Assembly (NCBI GenBank): GCA_017302455.1
Contig: JAFLDO010000019.1
Location: 26,916 to 90,915, forward strand
Length of the DNA stretch: 64,000 nucleotides
Direction of reading: 5' to 3'
Source of the DNA: Accumulibacter sp.
Lineage (GTDB): Bacteria; Pseudomonadota; Gammaproteobacteria; Burkholderiales; Rhodocyclaceae
The notes below the pieces were generated by a model. That model was not told where the DNA came from. It made no database searches and saw only the letters and a list, made by a program, of their open reading frames with translations. The number at the start of each line of letters is the position of its first letter. Position 1 is the stretch's first letter. Positions 8,525 to 16,054 of this stretch are shown here, in pieces. A program made the translations under genes and the position numbers.

Positions 8525-8596
8525 GCCCAACCCGGCGGTGCAGCGGACGATGTGCGGCAAAGCGTCGCGCCGCGTCGCTGACCTTGAGCGTTGGAC
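8525..8596 (+). other. attC (59-base element) of an integron gene cassette
   Basis: The 5' core GCCCAAC (8525-8531) fits RYYYAAC and the 3' core GTTGGAC (8590-8596) fits GTTRRRY; they are complementary at 6 of 7 positions. Nine bases inside each core lie the L boxes: CAGCGGACG on the left and the complement of CAGCGACG on the right. They pair apart from one extra G, as expected for the extrahelical base that orients integrase on the folded bottom strand. The 3' core is followed directly by the next gene's leader. No integron integrase is in the window. Confidence 0.7.
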
Positions 8597-8617
8597 CTCG
8601 GAGTAAGCTCACTTAGC

Positions 8618-8935
8618 ATGGCCAGCCAAGGTGATCGCTCAGCCGCGCAGCCGTCGCTCAAGGCCCGGCTGTTGCTGGGCCTGCTTTGCGGGGGCATCGG
8701 TCTATTCATCATCCTCAGCTACTTCGGCGTCATTCCCGATAGCTCGGTCGGCCGCTGCCGAGCAATTTTTTGCGACCCGTACCACTGGCAGGTGCTCAGC
8801 TTCGGTATCGCTTTCCTTTCTACCGGGCTGGCTTTTGTCATCCCACCGACCTGGCCTCGTCTTGGCCGTCTGGCTTCACTCGGGGTAGTCGGTGGCCTTC
8901 TTGCCGGTCTTGTGGGTACATTCTTCTTTCGATGA
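8618..8935 (+). CDS. Small integral membrane protein, function unknown
   Basis: A 105-residue protein with three likely membrane segments: about residues 20-42 (LLLGLLCGGIGLFIILSYFGV), 62-80 (VLSFGIAFLSTGLAFVI) and 86-104 (LASLGVVGGLLAGLVGTFFF). A loop between the first two contains the pair C52/C58 or nearby cysteines (GRCRAIFCD). The start is placed at ATG 8618 because the nine upstream codons add nothing. It follows the attC-like site by about 20 bp, in the position of a gene in the next cassette. No family is recognised. Confidence 0.55.
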   Translation: MASQGDRSAAQPSLKARLLLGLLCGGIGLFIILSYFGVIPDSSVGRCRAIFCDPYHWQVLSFGIAFLSTGLAFVIPPTWPRLGRLASLGVVGGLLAGLVGTFFFR

Positions 8936-8988
8936 GTCTGTCCAGGCTTGTCCAGGGTTACGCCTTGCCCATCGAGGTCCAATCGGTT

Positions 8989-9013
8989 GGCCGGAGGTTT
9001 CTCTCCTCCGGCC
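8989..9013. terminator. Perfect 9-bp hairpin between convergent genes
   Basis: GGCCGGAGG (8989-8997) pairs perfectly with CCTCCGGCC (9005-9013) around a 7-nt loop. It lies between the ends of two convergent genes. There is no T-tract on either side, so it may block readthrough only weakly or act with Rho. Confidence 0.4.
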
Positions 9014-9041
9014 CCCACACCACCCGGGGCTTCGCCGGCGC

Positions 9042-10250
9042 TCAGTAGTTCGGGAAGTACTGGGCCGGCGCCAGCGCGATCGGGAACAGCGGTTTGCCGA
9101 TGAGCGCGCGCGCTGTCGCTTCGGTCACCGAAATGCAGTCGCGGTACTGGCGCGTATCGCCGGCCCTGGACTGGAAATAGCGCGTGGCCATGACGATGCC
9201 GACGAGGCGCCCGTCCTTGTCGAGCAGGGGGCCGCCGGACGAGCCGGGCCGGCAGTTGTTGTTCGAGAAAAGGAAGGTTTCGCGCTTGAGTTCGACGCGG
9301 TCGAGAAAACGCCCTTCGGACCAGATGACATCGCTCGAACCGCCCGGATGGCCAAAGGTGTGCACGGTGTCCCCGGGGCGCAGGCTGGCCGAATCGCCCC
9401 AGGCGATGGTGTCGTTGCCGGCGCCGGGAGCGAAAAGCAGGCAGGCATCCTCGTCTTCGAGGCGCGCATACTTCTCCACTCGGTGGAGCGTTCGCGTGAC
9501 GCTGTGGATGGCCACCAGATTGTTGGTGGCGCCGCCTGCGAGAACATGGCAGTTGGTGAGGATCCGGTCAGGCCCGATCAGCACGCCGGAGCCGGTGCGA
9601 CTGCGCTGCTGGATGAAGAACACGGACCAGGCGAGGTAGCGTGCGTCGAAGCCGGGTTGCTTGGCGGCGCGGCTGGGGCGGGTGGCGGCTATGGCCGGCG
9701 CGAGGGAATCCGCCGCTGCCGCTGCCGTCGCCGATGTCACGGGAAGCGCAGCGGCGTTGGCGTCAGGGCTTGCCGGCAATTCGGGTAGTGGTGTGGCTGC
9801 GGGGGCTTCGGCCGCGGTGGGCGGCGCCTCCGCTCGGGCTTCGTCCGGCGGCGTTGCGGCCGCTGCGGGGACAGGCGCCGGCACTGGCGGCCGATCGGCT
9901 GCGGCGAAAGCAGGTGCCGGTGCAGGTCTGGCGCGCCAGAGAAGGACTGTCAGCGTCGCCACCAGGAGCAAGGCGACCCAGGCGCCCGGTCGCAGGGCGC
10001 GGCGAGCGGGCGCTTTGGCAGTGGCGCTGCCGAGCGGTTCGGCAGTGGCCGCGCGACGTGCCAGCGCGCGGTCATAGGCGGCGCGCCGCGCGGGATGGCG
10101 GAGCGTGTCATACGCGACGGCGAGCAGCGAGAGATCGTCTGGACTACCCTCGAGTGACTGCCGACGGGTCGTGTAGGCGGTGTCGATTTCCTGGCTGTTG
10201 GCTTTCGCGGCAACGCCGAGAACATCATAGAGCGTGCTGGAGGAACTCAT
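9042..10250 (-). CDS. J-like domain, membrane segment and trypsin-like serine protease fusion
   Basis: A 402-residue fusion. Residues 5-65 resemble a J domain (TLYDVLGVAAKANSQEIDTAY, then AYDTLRHPARRAAYDRAL), but the HPD motif needed to stimulate Hsp70 is missing. A membrane segment at about 90-105 (AWVALLLVATLTVLLW) is followed by a long Ala/Pro linker (~110-200). The C-terminal ~200 residues are a chymotrypsin-fold protease: His in TNCHVLAGG, Asp in LEDEDACLLF, Ser in CRPGSSGGPL. With a cytoplasmic N-terminus the protease would face the periplasm. Envelope quality control is a guess from this layout. It is divergent from the rhodanese gene. Confidence 0.82.
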   Translation of the reverse strand: MSSSSTLYDVLGVAAKANSQEIDTAYTTRRQSLEGSPDDLSLLAVAYDTLRHPARRAAYDRALARRAATAEPLGSATAKAPARRALRPGAWVALLLVATLTVLLWRARPAPAPAFAAADRPPVPAPVPAAAATPPDEARAEAPPTAAEAPAATPLPELPASPDANAAALPVTSATAAAAADSLAPAIAATRPSRAAKQPGFDARYLAWSVFFIQQRSRTGSGVLIGPDRILTNCHVLAGGATNNLVAIHSVTRTLHRVEKYARLEDEDACLLFAPGAGNDTIAWGDSASLRPGDTVHTFGHPGGSSDVIWSEGRFLDRVELKRETFLFSNNNCRPGSSGGPLLDKDGRLVGIVMATRYFQSRAGDTRQYRDCISVTEATARALIGKPLFPIALAPAQYFPNY

Positions 10251-10318
10251 GCTGTTGATCGCTGGAGGAAATCGGCATTGTAAAATAGCCCTAGCAGTTT
10301 TTTTCGGGAGTCTCGATC

Positions 10319-10765
10319 ATGTTGCGCCACCGGTTTGTTTGTGCTTTCGCCTTGCTGGTCGCGCTGTCGGCGCGTGCCGATGTAGTCGACATCGACAATG
10401 CCGAGCTCGCCCGTCTTGCCGCCGCCGGGGTGCCGGTGATCGATATCCGCACCGAAGGCGAGTGGAAGGAGAGCGGGATCATTCCGGGAAGCCGGCTGCT
10501 CACCTTCGTCGACGAGCGTGGCCGCACCGATGCAGCCGCCTGGCTGGCGAAAGTGCAGGCGGTAGCAAAGCCCGAGCAACCGGTGATCGTCATCTGCCGC
10601 AGCGGCAACCGGACCCGGGCAGCGAGCCAGTTGCTGGCGCAGCAGGCCGGCTACCAGAAGGTATACAACGTCAAGGACGGCATTCGCTCCTGGGCCGGCG
10701 ACGGGCGGCCGCTGGTGGCGGCGCCGACCGCCCTGGTCACCTGTGCGGCCGGATCCCGCTGCTGA
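10319..10765 (+). CDS. Periplasmic single-domain rhodanese-like protein
   Basis: A 148-residue protein with an N-terminal signal peptide (about 1-20, cleavage after ALSARA) and one rhodanese domain. The active-site loop reads CRSGNR, with the catalytic Cys that accepts a sulfur atom and the six-residue loop typical of sulfurtransferases. The DIRTEGEWKESGIIPGS segment is the conserved first half of the domain. The C-terminus adds two further cysteines (TCAAGSRC). It probably handles sulfane sulfur or a redox role in the periplasm; substrate unknown. It is transcribed divergently from the protease gene with 68 bp between. Confidence 0.88.
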   Translation: MLRHRFVCAFALLVALSARADVVDIDNAELARLAAAGVPVIDIRTEGEWKESGIIPGSRLLTFVDERGRTDAAAWLAKVQAVAKPEQPVIVICRSGNRTRAASQLLAQQAGYQKVYNVKDGIRSWAGDGRPLVAAPTALVTCAAGSRC

Positions 10766-10806
10766 GACGGCGCGCGGCGCCGGCCTGCCGCGGGCAGTGT
10801 GGCAAC

Positions 10807-11325
10807 TCAGGCGGCCGTTTCGCCGAGAAGCCGCTCATAGACCCGCAGGTCGCCCGGCGAGAAGCAGCAGAACACCACCTCCCGCAGGCGCCCGAGTTCG
10901 CGCACCGATGCCCGGACGGTGGACACGGCGACTTCGGCGGCCTGCTCGATGGGGTAGCCGTAGATGCCCGTGCTGATGCTCGGGATGGCGAGCGTCACGA
11001 GATCGTTGGCCACGGCCAGTTCCAGCGAGCAGCGATAGCAGGAGGCCAGTCGTTGCGCCTCGCCGCTGCCACCGCCGTGCCAGACCGGTCCGACGGTGTG
11101 GATGATGTATCTGGCGGGCAGGCGATGCGCGTGGGTAAGCCTGGCCTCGCCGGTCGGGCAGCCGCCGAGGAGGCGACATTCCGCCAGCAGGCCGGGGCCG
11201 GCGGCGCGATGAATCGCCCCGTCGACGCCGCCTCCGCCAAGCAGCGACGAGTTGGCGGCGTTGACGATGGCGTCGACGGCCAGGGTGGTGATATCGGCGC
11301 AAATGGCGCGAAGCATCGTGGACAT
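10807..11325 (-). CDS. Macrodomain protein, likely O-acetyl-ADP-ribose/ADP-ribose hydrolase (YmdB-like)
   Basis: A 172-residue single macrodomain. Ligand-binding motifs are [27 protein letters not shown] (diphosphate and distal-ribose loop, with the catalytic-type Asn and Asp), [10 protein letters not shown] and the second loop [11 protein letters not shown]. These match the MacroD/YmdB class, which removes ADP-ribose from acetyl or protein esters. ATG 11325 (MSTMLRAI) is preferred over longer frames, whose extra N-terminus is unlike the family. It converges on the rhodanese gene with a 41-bp gap. Confidence 0.9.
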   Translation of the reverse strand: MSTMLRAICADITTLAVDAIVNAANSSLLGGGGVDGAIHRAAGPGLLAECRLLGGCPTGEARLTHAHRLPARYIIHTVGPVWHGGGSGEAQRLASCYRCSLELAVANDLVTLAIPSISTGIYGYPIEQAAEVAVSTVRASVRELGRLREVVFCCFSPGDLRVYERLLGETAA

Positions 11326-11605
11326 GGCATGGCCCGGCAAGGAGATGGTGTTGCCGCTGCTCGGGAAGTGCCGGTTGCCGGCGCCGCTCTGGCGCGACAA
11401 GCGACCCTCTCCGACGGCAGTTCGAAGAGCGGTTCGTTCGGCAATGGTAGGCCGCGCTCTGGGCTGCTACAAGGGCCATGCGAATAGGGTGCGCCAGAGG
11501 CGCGCCGGCACTCCCCGGTTTTCTTTCGGCAGGCCCCGGAGTATGCTCTCGAACTATGCCCATACGGTTGGCGTGGCGGCGGTCCCTGGCGTGGAGAGGG
11601 TGCTC

Positions 11606-11989
11606 ATGAACCTGGAAAAGGTGGTCTTCGGTTTCTTCATCGTGCTCGCCGCAACGCTCAATTTCGGTTTCGTCATCGGCGAGATCGACAATCCGATGCA
11701 TCACCACATCTACGAGTTGTTTGCGGCGATCGTCGTCAACCTGATCGCCACCGTCCTGAAGTTCGGCGATCGTACGCAGATCGGCGCGGTGCACCTGTCG
11801 ACCAGCCTGGTCGCCGACCTGCAACTGGTGGCCGCCGCCTGTGTGTGGGCCATCGCTTTCCACGTCACCGGCGAGGGAATGTCGCGCGAGATCACGACCA
11901 GCGTCGTCTCGCTGAGCGCCGGCGCGCTCCTGGCGAACATCGTTTCAGTGGTCCTGCTGATTGCGGAAACCGTGATGTTGCGGCGCTGA
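11606..11989 (+). CDS. DUF6394-like inner-membrane protein
   Basis: A 127-residue protein with four likely membrane helices: VVFGFFIVLAATLNFGFVI, YELFAAIVVNLIATVL, DLQLVAAACVWAIAF and ALLANIVSVVLLIAETV. The stretch between helices two and three (KFGDRTQIGAVHLSTSLVADLQ) is strongly conserved in what I recall as DUF6394, a family usually encoded beside a TrkA-type potassium channel. Here the channel gene starts 13 bp downstream, so the two are probably cotranscribed and may form one complex. Function is unknown. ATG 11606 gives the family length; an upstream ATG at 11543 would extend it. Confidence 0.75.
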   Translation: MNLEKVVFGFFIVLAATLNFGFVIGEIDNPMHHHIYELFAAIVVNLIATVLKFGDRTQIGAVHLSTSLVADLQLVAAACVWAIAFHVTGEGMSREITTSVVSLSAGALLANIVSVVLLIAETVMLRR

Positions 11990-12002
11990 CGGGCGCAGCG
12001 GC

Positions 12003-13736
12003 ATGAACAGCAGCGTGTTCTTCCTGGCCCTGCGGCGGATGCGCGCGCCGTTGATCGTCCTGATCGTCATCTATGCGGTATCGACACTGGGCCTGACCTT
12101 GATTGCCGGGGTCGACGCGCAAGGCCAGCCGACGCCACCAATGAGCTTCTTCCACGCGTTCTATTTCGTCAGCTATACGGCGACGACAATAGGTTTCGGC
12201 GAGCTGCCGAACGCCTTTTCCGACGCGCAGCGGATGTGGGTCACCGTGTCCATCTACCTTTCGGTCGTCGGCTGGTCGTACTCGATCATCAGCCTGCTGG
12301 CGCTGGTGCAGGAGAAAGGCTTCCAGCAGGTATTGCTGACCGGTCGATTTGCCCGCCGCGTCAAGCTGCTCGGCGAACCTTTCTACATCATCTGCGGCTG
12401 TGGCGAGACCGGTTTGCTGATCGCCCGGGCGCTCGATCGTGAGGGAATTCGCGTCGTTGCCGTCGAGCGCAACGAACTGCGCATCCAGGAACTCGAGCTG
12501 GAGGATTTTTCGGCCGACATTCTCGCGCTTTGTGCCGACGCGGCGCAGCCGCAGCACCTGCTGATGGCCGGACTGAAGCACCGCAGCTGCCGCGGCGTGC
12601 TGGCGATGACCGATGACGATTCGGCCAATCTCGCGGTGGCGATTGCCAGTCGCCTGATTAGCCCACGCCTGCGCATCGTTGCCCGCGTCGCCAGTCCGTC
12701 GATCGAAGCTAACATGATGTCCTTCGGTACGCACTACGTGGTCAATCACTTCGAGAAGTTCGCCGACTATCTGGCGCAGGCGATCCAGTCGCCGAACTGG
12801 TATCGTCTGGTCGATCTGCTCACCGGCCTGCCAGGTCAGGAAATTCCTGAGCGGCACGACCCACCCGCCGGCGACTGGGTGGTCTGCGGCTATGGCCGTT
12901 TCGGGCAGGCGGTGGTACGCAATCTCGCGCGGCACGGGGTTGGCCTGACGGTCATCGACCCGGACCCGAACCTGTCGGTCGGCGTCCATCACATCGTCGG
13001 TCAGGGCACCGAAGCGGCGCCGCTGCGCCAGGCCGGCGTGGAAACGGCGGTTGGACTCGTCGCCGCCAGCGACAACGACACCAACAACCTGTCGATTGCG
13101 ATTACCGCCAAGGAGGTCAACGCGGACCTCTTCGTCGTCGTGCGTCAGAACCGGGTCGCCAATCAGGTCCTTTTCGACGCCTACGACGCCGACTTCACGA
13201 TGGTGCCGTCGCGCATCGTCGCACGCGAGTGCCTGGCGCTGATCACTTCGCCGCTGCTGTCGCGCTTTCTGCACCTCGTTCGCGCTTGGTCGGAAGCGCG
13301 CGCGGCAGCGCTCGTCGGCCGGATCGAGGGGCTCTTCGGCCAGCGAGTTCCCGTGATCTGGGGTGTCCGGCTGAATGCCGCCGACGCGCCGGCCGTGCAC
13401 AGGTTGTTGGTGATGGAGGAGGCGAAGATCGCCCTCGGCAGCCTGCGGCGCGATCCGGCTGCCCGTCAGGAGCCCTTGCCGGTGTTGCCGCTGCTGCTGG
13501 TGCGCGACGACCGCGACGAGGAACTACCTGACGACGAGACACTGCTCGAAGCGGGCGACGAACTCCTGTTTGCGGGAACGCGCGCCGCCAAGGCAGCGCA
13601 GAACCTGACTCTCGACAATCGCACCGTCCTCGACTACGTCCTTACCGGCGAGGACACGCCCGGCTGGCTGTGGGGCTTGTTGAGCTGTAACAGCAAGGCG
13701 GCGAGTCGGCGCCTCGGCGTGCGGCGTCGCGTCTAG
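12003..13736 (+). CDS. Two-TM potassium channel with two RCK (TrkA-N) domains
   Basis: 577 residues. A two-helix pore module (about 15-110) carries the selectivity-filter segment TATTIGFGE, in which TIGFG replaces the usual TVGYG. Two RCK domains follow, each with a Rossmann motif (CGCGETG near residue 130; CGYGRFGQ near 300), so this is a tandem-RCK channel subunit like GsuK/MthK relatives. TrkA-C-like segments fill the end. Gating by nucleotide or calcium is likely but not decidable. The stop codon overlaps the end of the convergent diguanylate cyclase gene by 4 bp. It forms a unit with the DUF6394-like gene upstream. Confidence 0.9.
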   Translation: MNSSVFFLALRRMRAPLIVLIVIYAVSTLGLTLIAGVDAQGQPTPPMSFFHAFYFVSYTATTIGFGELPNAFSDAQRMWVTVSIYLSVVGWSYSIISLLALVQEKGFQQVLLTGRFARRVKLLGEPFYIICGCGETGLLIARALDREGIRVVAVERNELRIQELELEDFSADILALCADAAQPQHLLMAGLKHRSCRGVLAMTDDDSANLAVAIASRLISPRLRIVARVASPSIEANMMSFGTHYVVNHFEKFADYLAQAIQSPNWYRLVDLLTGLPGQEIPERHDPPAGDWVVCGYGRFGQAVVRNLARHGVGLTVIDPDPNLSVGVHHIVGQGTEAAPLRQAGVETAVGLVAASDNDTNNLSIAITAKEVNADLFVVVRQNRVANQVLFDAYDADFTMVPSRIVARECLALITSPLLSRFLHLVRAWSEARAAALVGRIEGLFGQRVPVIWGVRLNAADAPAVHRLLVMEEAKIALGSLRRDPAARQEPLPVLPLLLVRDDRDEELPDDETLLEAGDELLFAGTRAAKAAQNLTLDNRTVLDYVLTGEDTPGWLWGLLSCNSKAASRRLGVRRRV

Positions 13737-15076
13737 GTCGACGCCGTGTCGACGGACGGCGGAGCGTCTCCGTTGAACGGCTGCCGAGCGGTTTCTCCCG
13801 TGGCATGGCCGACCGGCGCTGTGACCACCCGGTTGCGTCCCTGCTGCTTGGCGTCGTAGAGGGCCGCATCGGCTCGCTGCAGAGCGATCTCGAGCGGGCA
13901 CGACGAGGCGTCGGCCAGGCCGAGGCTCAAGGTGATGTCGACGCGGCTGCCGTCAGCCAGCGCGATCTGGCTGGCGGCGGCACTCTGCCGCAGGCGTTCG
14001 GCCAGGCGATGGGCTTCCCGGAGTCCGGTTTCCGGGAAGACGAAGGCGAATTCCTCGCCTCCAAAGCGACAGCCCCAGTCCGAGTGACGCAGGGTGCGCG
14101 CGAAGATCTCGGCGACTGACTGCAGCACCAGATCGCCGCTGGCGTGTCCATGGCTGTCGTTGATGTGCTTGAAGAAGTCGAGGTCGGCCATACCGACGCA
14201 GATCGGCCGGGAATAGCGCTGGGCGCGCTTGATTTCCTCCTCGGCCACCGCCAGGAAATGCCGCCGATTGAACATGCCGGTCAGGCCGTCCGTGGTGGCC
14301 AGACGTTCCAGTTGCTCTCGCGTCGTCTCGTTTTCCTGCATCACCTCCCGCAGTTGCCCGATGGCGCGCTCGACCGCGCGGATTTCCAGCATAGATGCTG
14401 GGGCGAAGGGTGTGACCGCCTGCCCGGAGCCCAGGGCCGACAAGGCCTGGTCGATCGCCTGCAGGGGCTGGATCAGATGGCGGCGGATGAGGAACACGAA
14501 GCCACCGACAAAGACGGCAACCAGCGCCAGGACGAGCAGCAGTTTGCTCCGGCTTTGCAGCATGGTGGCCGACATCCGGTGCAAGTCGGCGGTGGCCAGG
14601 TTGACGCCCTCGCTGGAGACGTCGTCGGCGAGCAGCGTCAAGCGGCTTGCCAGCATCGCCCATTCGGCGTGGCGCGCTTCGCTCATGCCTTCGTGCATGG
14701 AGCGGCTGAGGAAACGCTCGACTTCTCCGGCCAGGCCGGCGGCGCGTGCATCGGCCAGCACGGCGGGATGGCTGGCCAGCAGGCTGACGATGAACAAGGC
14801 CTGCTGGCGGGCGACGGGCGTCCGGCCCGAGAAGACGTGCTCTCCCTCGAGACGCAGTTGTTCGACGTTGCGGGCCAGACGAAAGCGTTCGAGGGTGGCG
14901 GGCACGGCGTGGTCGAGCAGGCGCTGCGATCCATCGAGCACCAGATGCTGGTCGACAGCCAGCCAGAACAGCAGAGCCAGGAAAGTGCAGCCGAAAGCAC
15001 CGCCGACCAGCGCAAAGGCTTTGCCAGCAGGCCATGCGCGCCGGCTCAGGCGCGCGATCAAAGATTGACGTTGCAT
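13733..15076 (-). CDS. Membrane-bound diguanylate cyclase (HAMP-GGDEF)
   Basis: 447 residues: membrane helix ~18-42, a ~140-residue periplasmic helical sensor, second helix ~190-210, HAMP linker (RRHLIQPLQAIDQALSALGSGQ region) and a C-terminal GGDEF domain. The active site reads GGEEF, as in active cyclases making c-di-GMP from two GTP. An inhibitory RxxD site (RHSD) sits exactly five residues before it, so product inhibition is likely. ATG 15076 was chosen because the upstream open frame (Arg/Ala-rich) is not protein-like. Confidence 0.93.
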   Translation of the reverse strand: MQRQSLIARLSRRAWPAGKAFALVGGAFGCTFLALLFWLAVDQHLVLDGSQRLLDHAVPATLERFRLARNVEQLRLEGEHVFSGRTPVARQQALFIVSLLASHPAVLADARAAGLAGEVERFLSRSMHEGMSEARHAEWAMLASRLTLLADDVSSEGVNLATADLHRMSATMLQSRSKLLLVLALVAVFVGGFVFLIRRHLIQPLQAIDQALSALGSGQAVTPFAPASMLEIRAVERAIGQLREVMQENETTREQLERLATTDGLTGMFNRRHFLAVAEEEIKRAQRYSRPICVGMADLDFFKHINDSHGHASGDLVLQSVAEIFARTLRHSDWGCRFGGEEFAFVFPETGLREAHRLAERLRQSAAASQIALADGSRVDITLSLGLADASSCPLEIALQRADAALYDAKQQGRNRVVTAPVGHATGETARQPFNGDAPPSVDTAST

Positions 15077-15225
15077 GCTCGGTGGAGATCGACAGGAAAG
15101 CGCTGCCGCCAGTTGCGCTGATCGCTGCCATGCGGACGCCTGGCGAGCGGCCGAGCGAGCGCGGCGCAGCTCGCTACGCACAGTCGAGCGGTGCAGCACA
15201 GGACGGTGTGCGGCCTCGGCATTGG

Positions 15226-15969
15226 CTACTGCAGGCGGAAGGGAAGGTATTCGCTGTTCAGGCGGTCGAACCGGCCATCCCGCTTGATCCTGTCGAAGGC
15301 CTTGTTGATCTGGTCGCGCAGTTCCGGGTTTTGCGGGTCAATGCCGAAACACACCTCGCCACTCAGTTCGGGTCGCTGGATGACAGTGGTCACCAGGCCC
15401 AGTGACTGGATCGATGGTTCCTGGCGCAAGGTCAGGGCGCTGGCCATCGGCAGCAGCACGGCGTCGGCCTTTCTCTCGGTCAGCAAGGCGGGGAACTCGG
15501 CGTGATGCGGCACGTTGACGATGTTCCAGCCGTGCGCCCGGGCGTAGCGCGATTGTGCGCTGCCGGTGACGGCGGCGACGCGAATCCCGGCAGCCCCCGG
15601 CTCGACTCCCGGCCGGGCAAACCAGATGCTGCTCGAGCGATAATACGGCTTCGAGAACAGGATCCGGGAGCGCCGTTCCGCCGTATCGAGCAGGCTTACG
15701 GCGGCGAAGTCGAATTCGCCTGCCGCTACCGCATCGACCACGCGCTCGAGCGGCATCGCCGTCAACTCGCAGCGCACGCTCATCACATCGCACAGGGCAT
15801 GTGCCACGCGTACGTTGAAGCCGGCGAGCTTGCCGGCGGCGTCGACAAAGGACATTGGCGGCGATTTGCTCAGCACGGCGACGCGTAACGTCCGCTCGCT
15901 GGCGCCGACGGGAAGGCTCAGCCCGAGGGCCAGCAACAGCAGGCAAGCTTGACTACGGATGCCGGGCAC
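15226..15969 (-). CDS. Periplasmic solute-binding protein, family 3
   Basis: 247 residues with a clear signal peptide (cleavage near GASE) and the SBP_bac_3 fold: LRVAVLSKSPPMSFVDAAGKLAGFNVRVAHAL at the start of lobe one, FDFAAVSLLDTAERRSRILFSKPYY in the middle, and LRDQINKAFDRIKRDGRFDRLNSEY at the end. Such proteins bind amino acids or other small ligands for an ABC transporter or as a sensor input. No permease or ATPase gene is adjacent, so an orphan receptor role is possible, perhaps with the diguanylate cyclase gene 149 bp downstream on the same strand. Confidence 0.85.
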   Translation of the reverse strand: MPGIRSQACLLLLALGLSLPVGASERTLRVAVLSKSPPMSFVDAAGKLAGFNVRVAHALCDVMSVRCELTAMPLERVVDAVAAGEFDFAAVSLLDTAERRSRILFSKPYYRSSSIWFARPGVEPGAAGIRVAAVTGSAQSRYARAHGWNIVNVPHHAEFPALLTERKADAVLLPMASALTLRQEPSIQSLGLVTTVIQRPELSGEVCFGIDPQNPELRDQINKAFDRIKRDGRFDRLNSEYLPFRLQ

Positions 15970-16054
15970 GATATTTCACTCCCTTGGTCGTACTACGCTG
16001 AAGTCTAGCATTTCTGCATGACCATGTAGTCGGACACACTCGAAGAGGCGCGCT

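Noticed and set aside
8930..9000. A third attC site after the small membrane protein gene.
   Set aside because: GTTGGCC and GTTACGC occur, but neither fits GTTRRRY and there is no matching RYYYAAC core.
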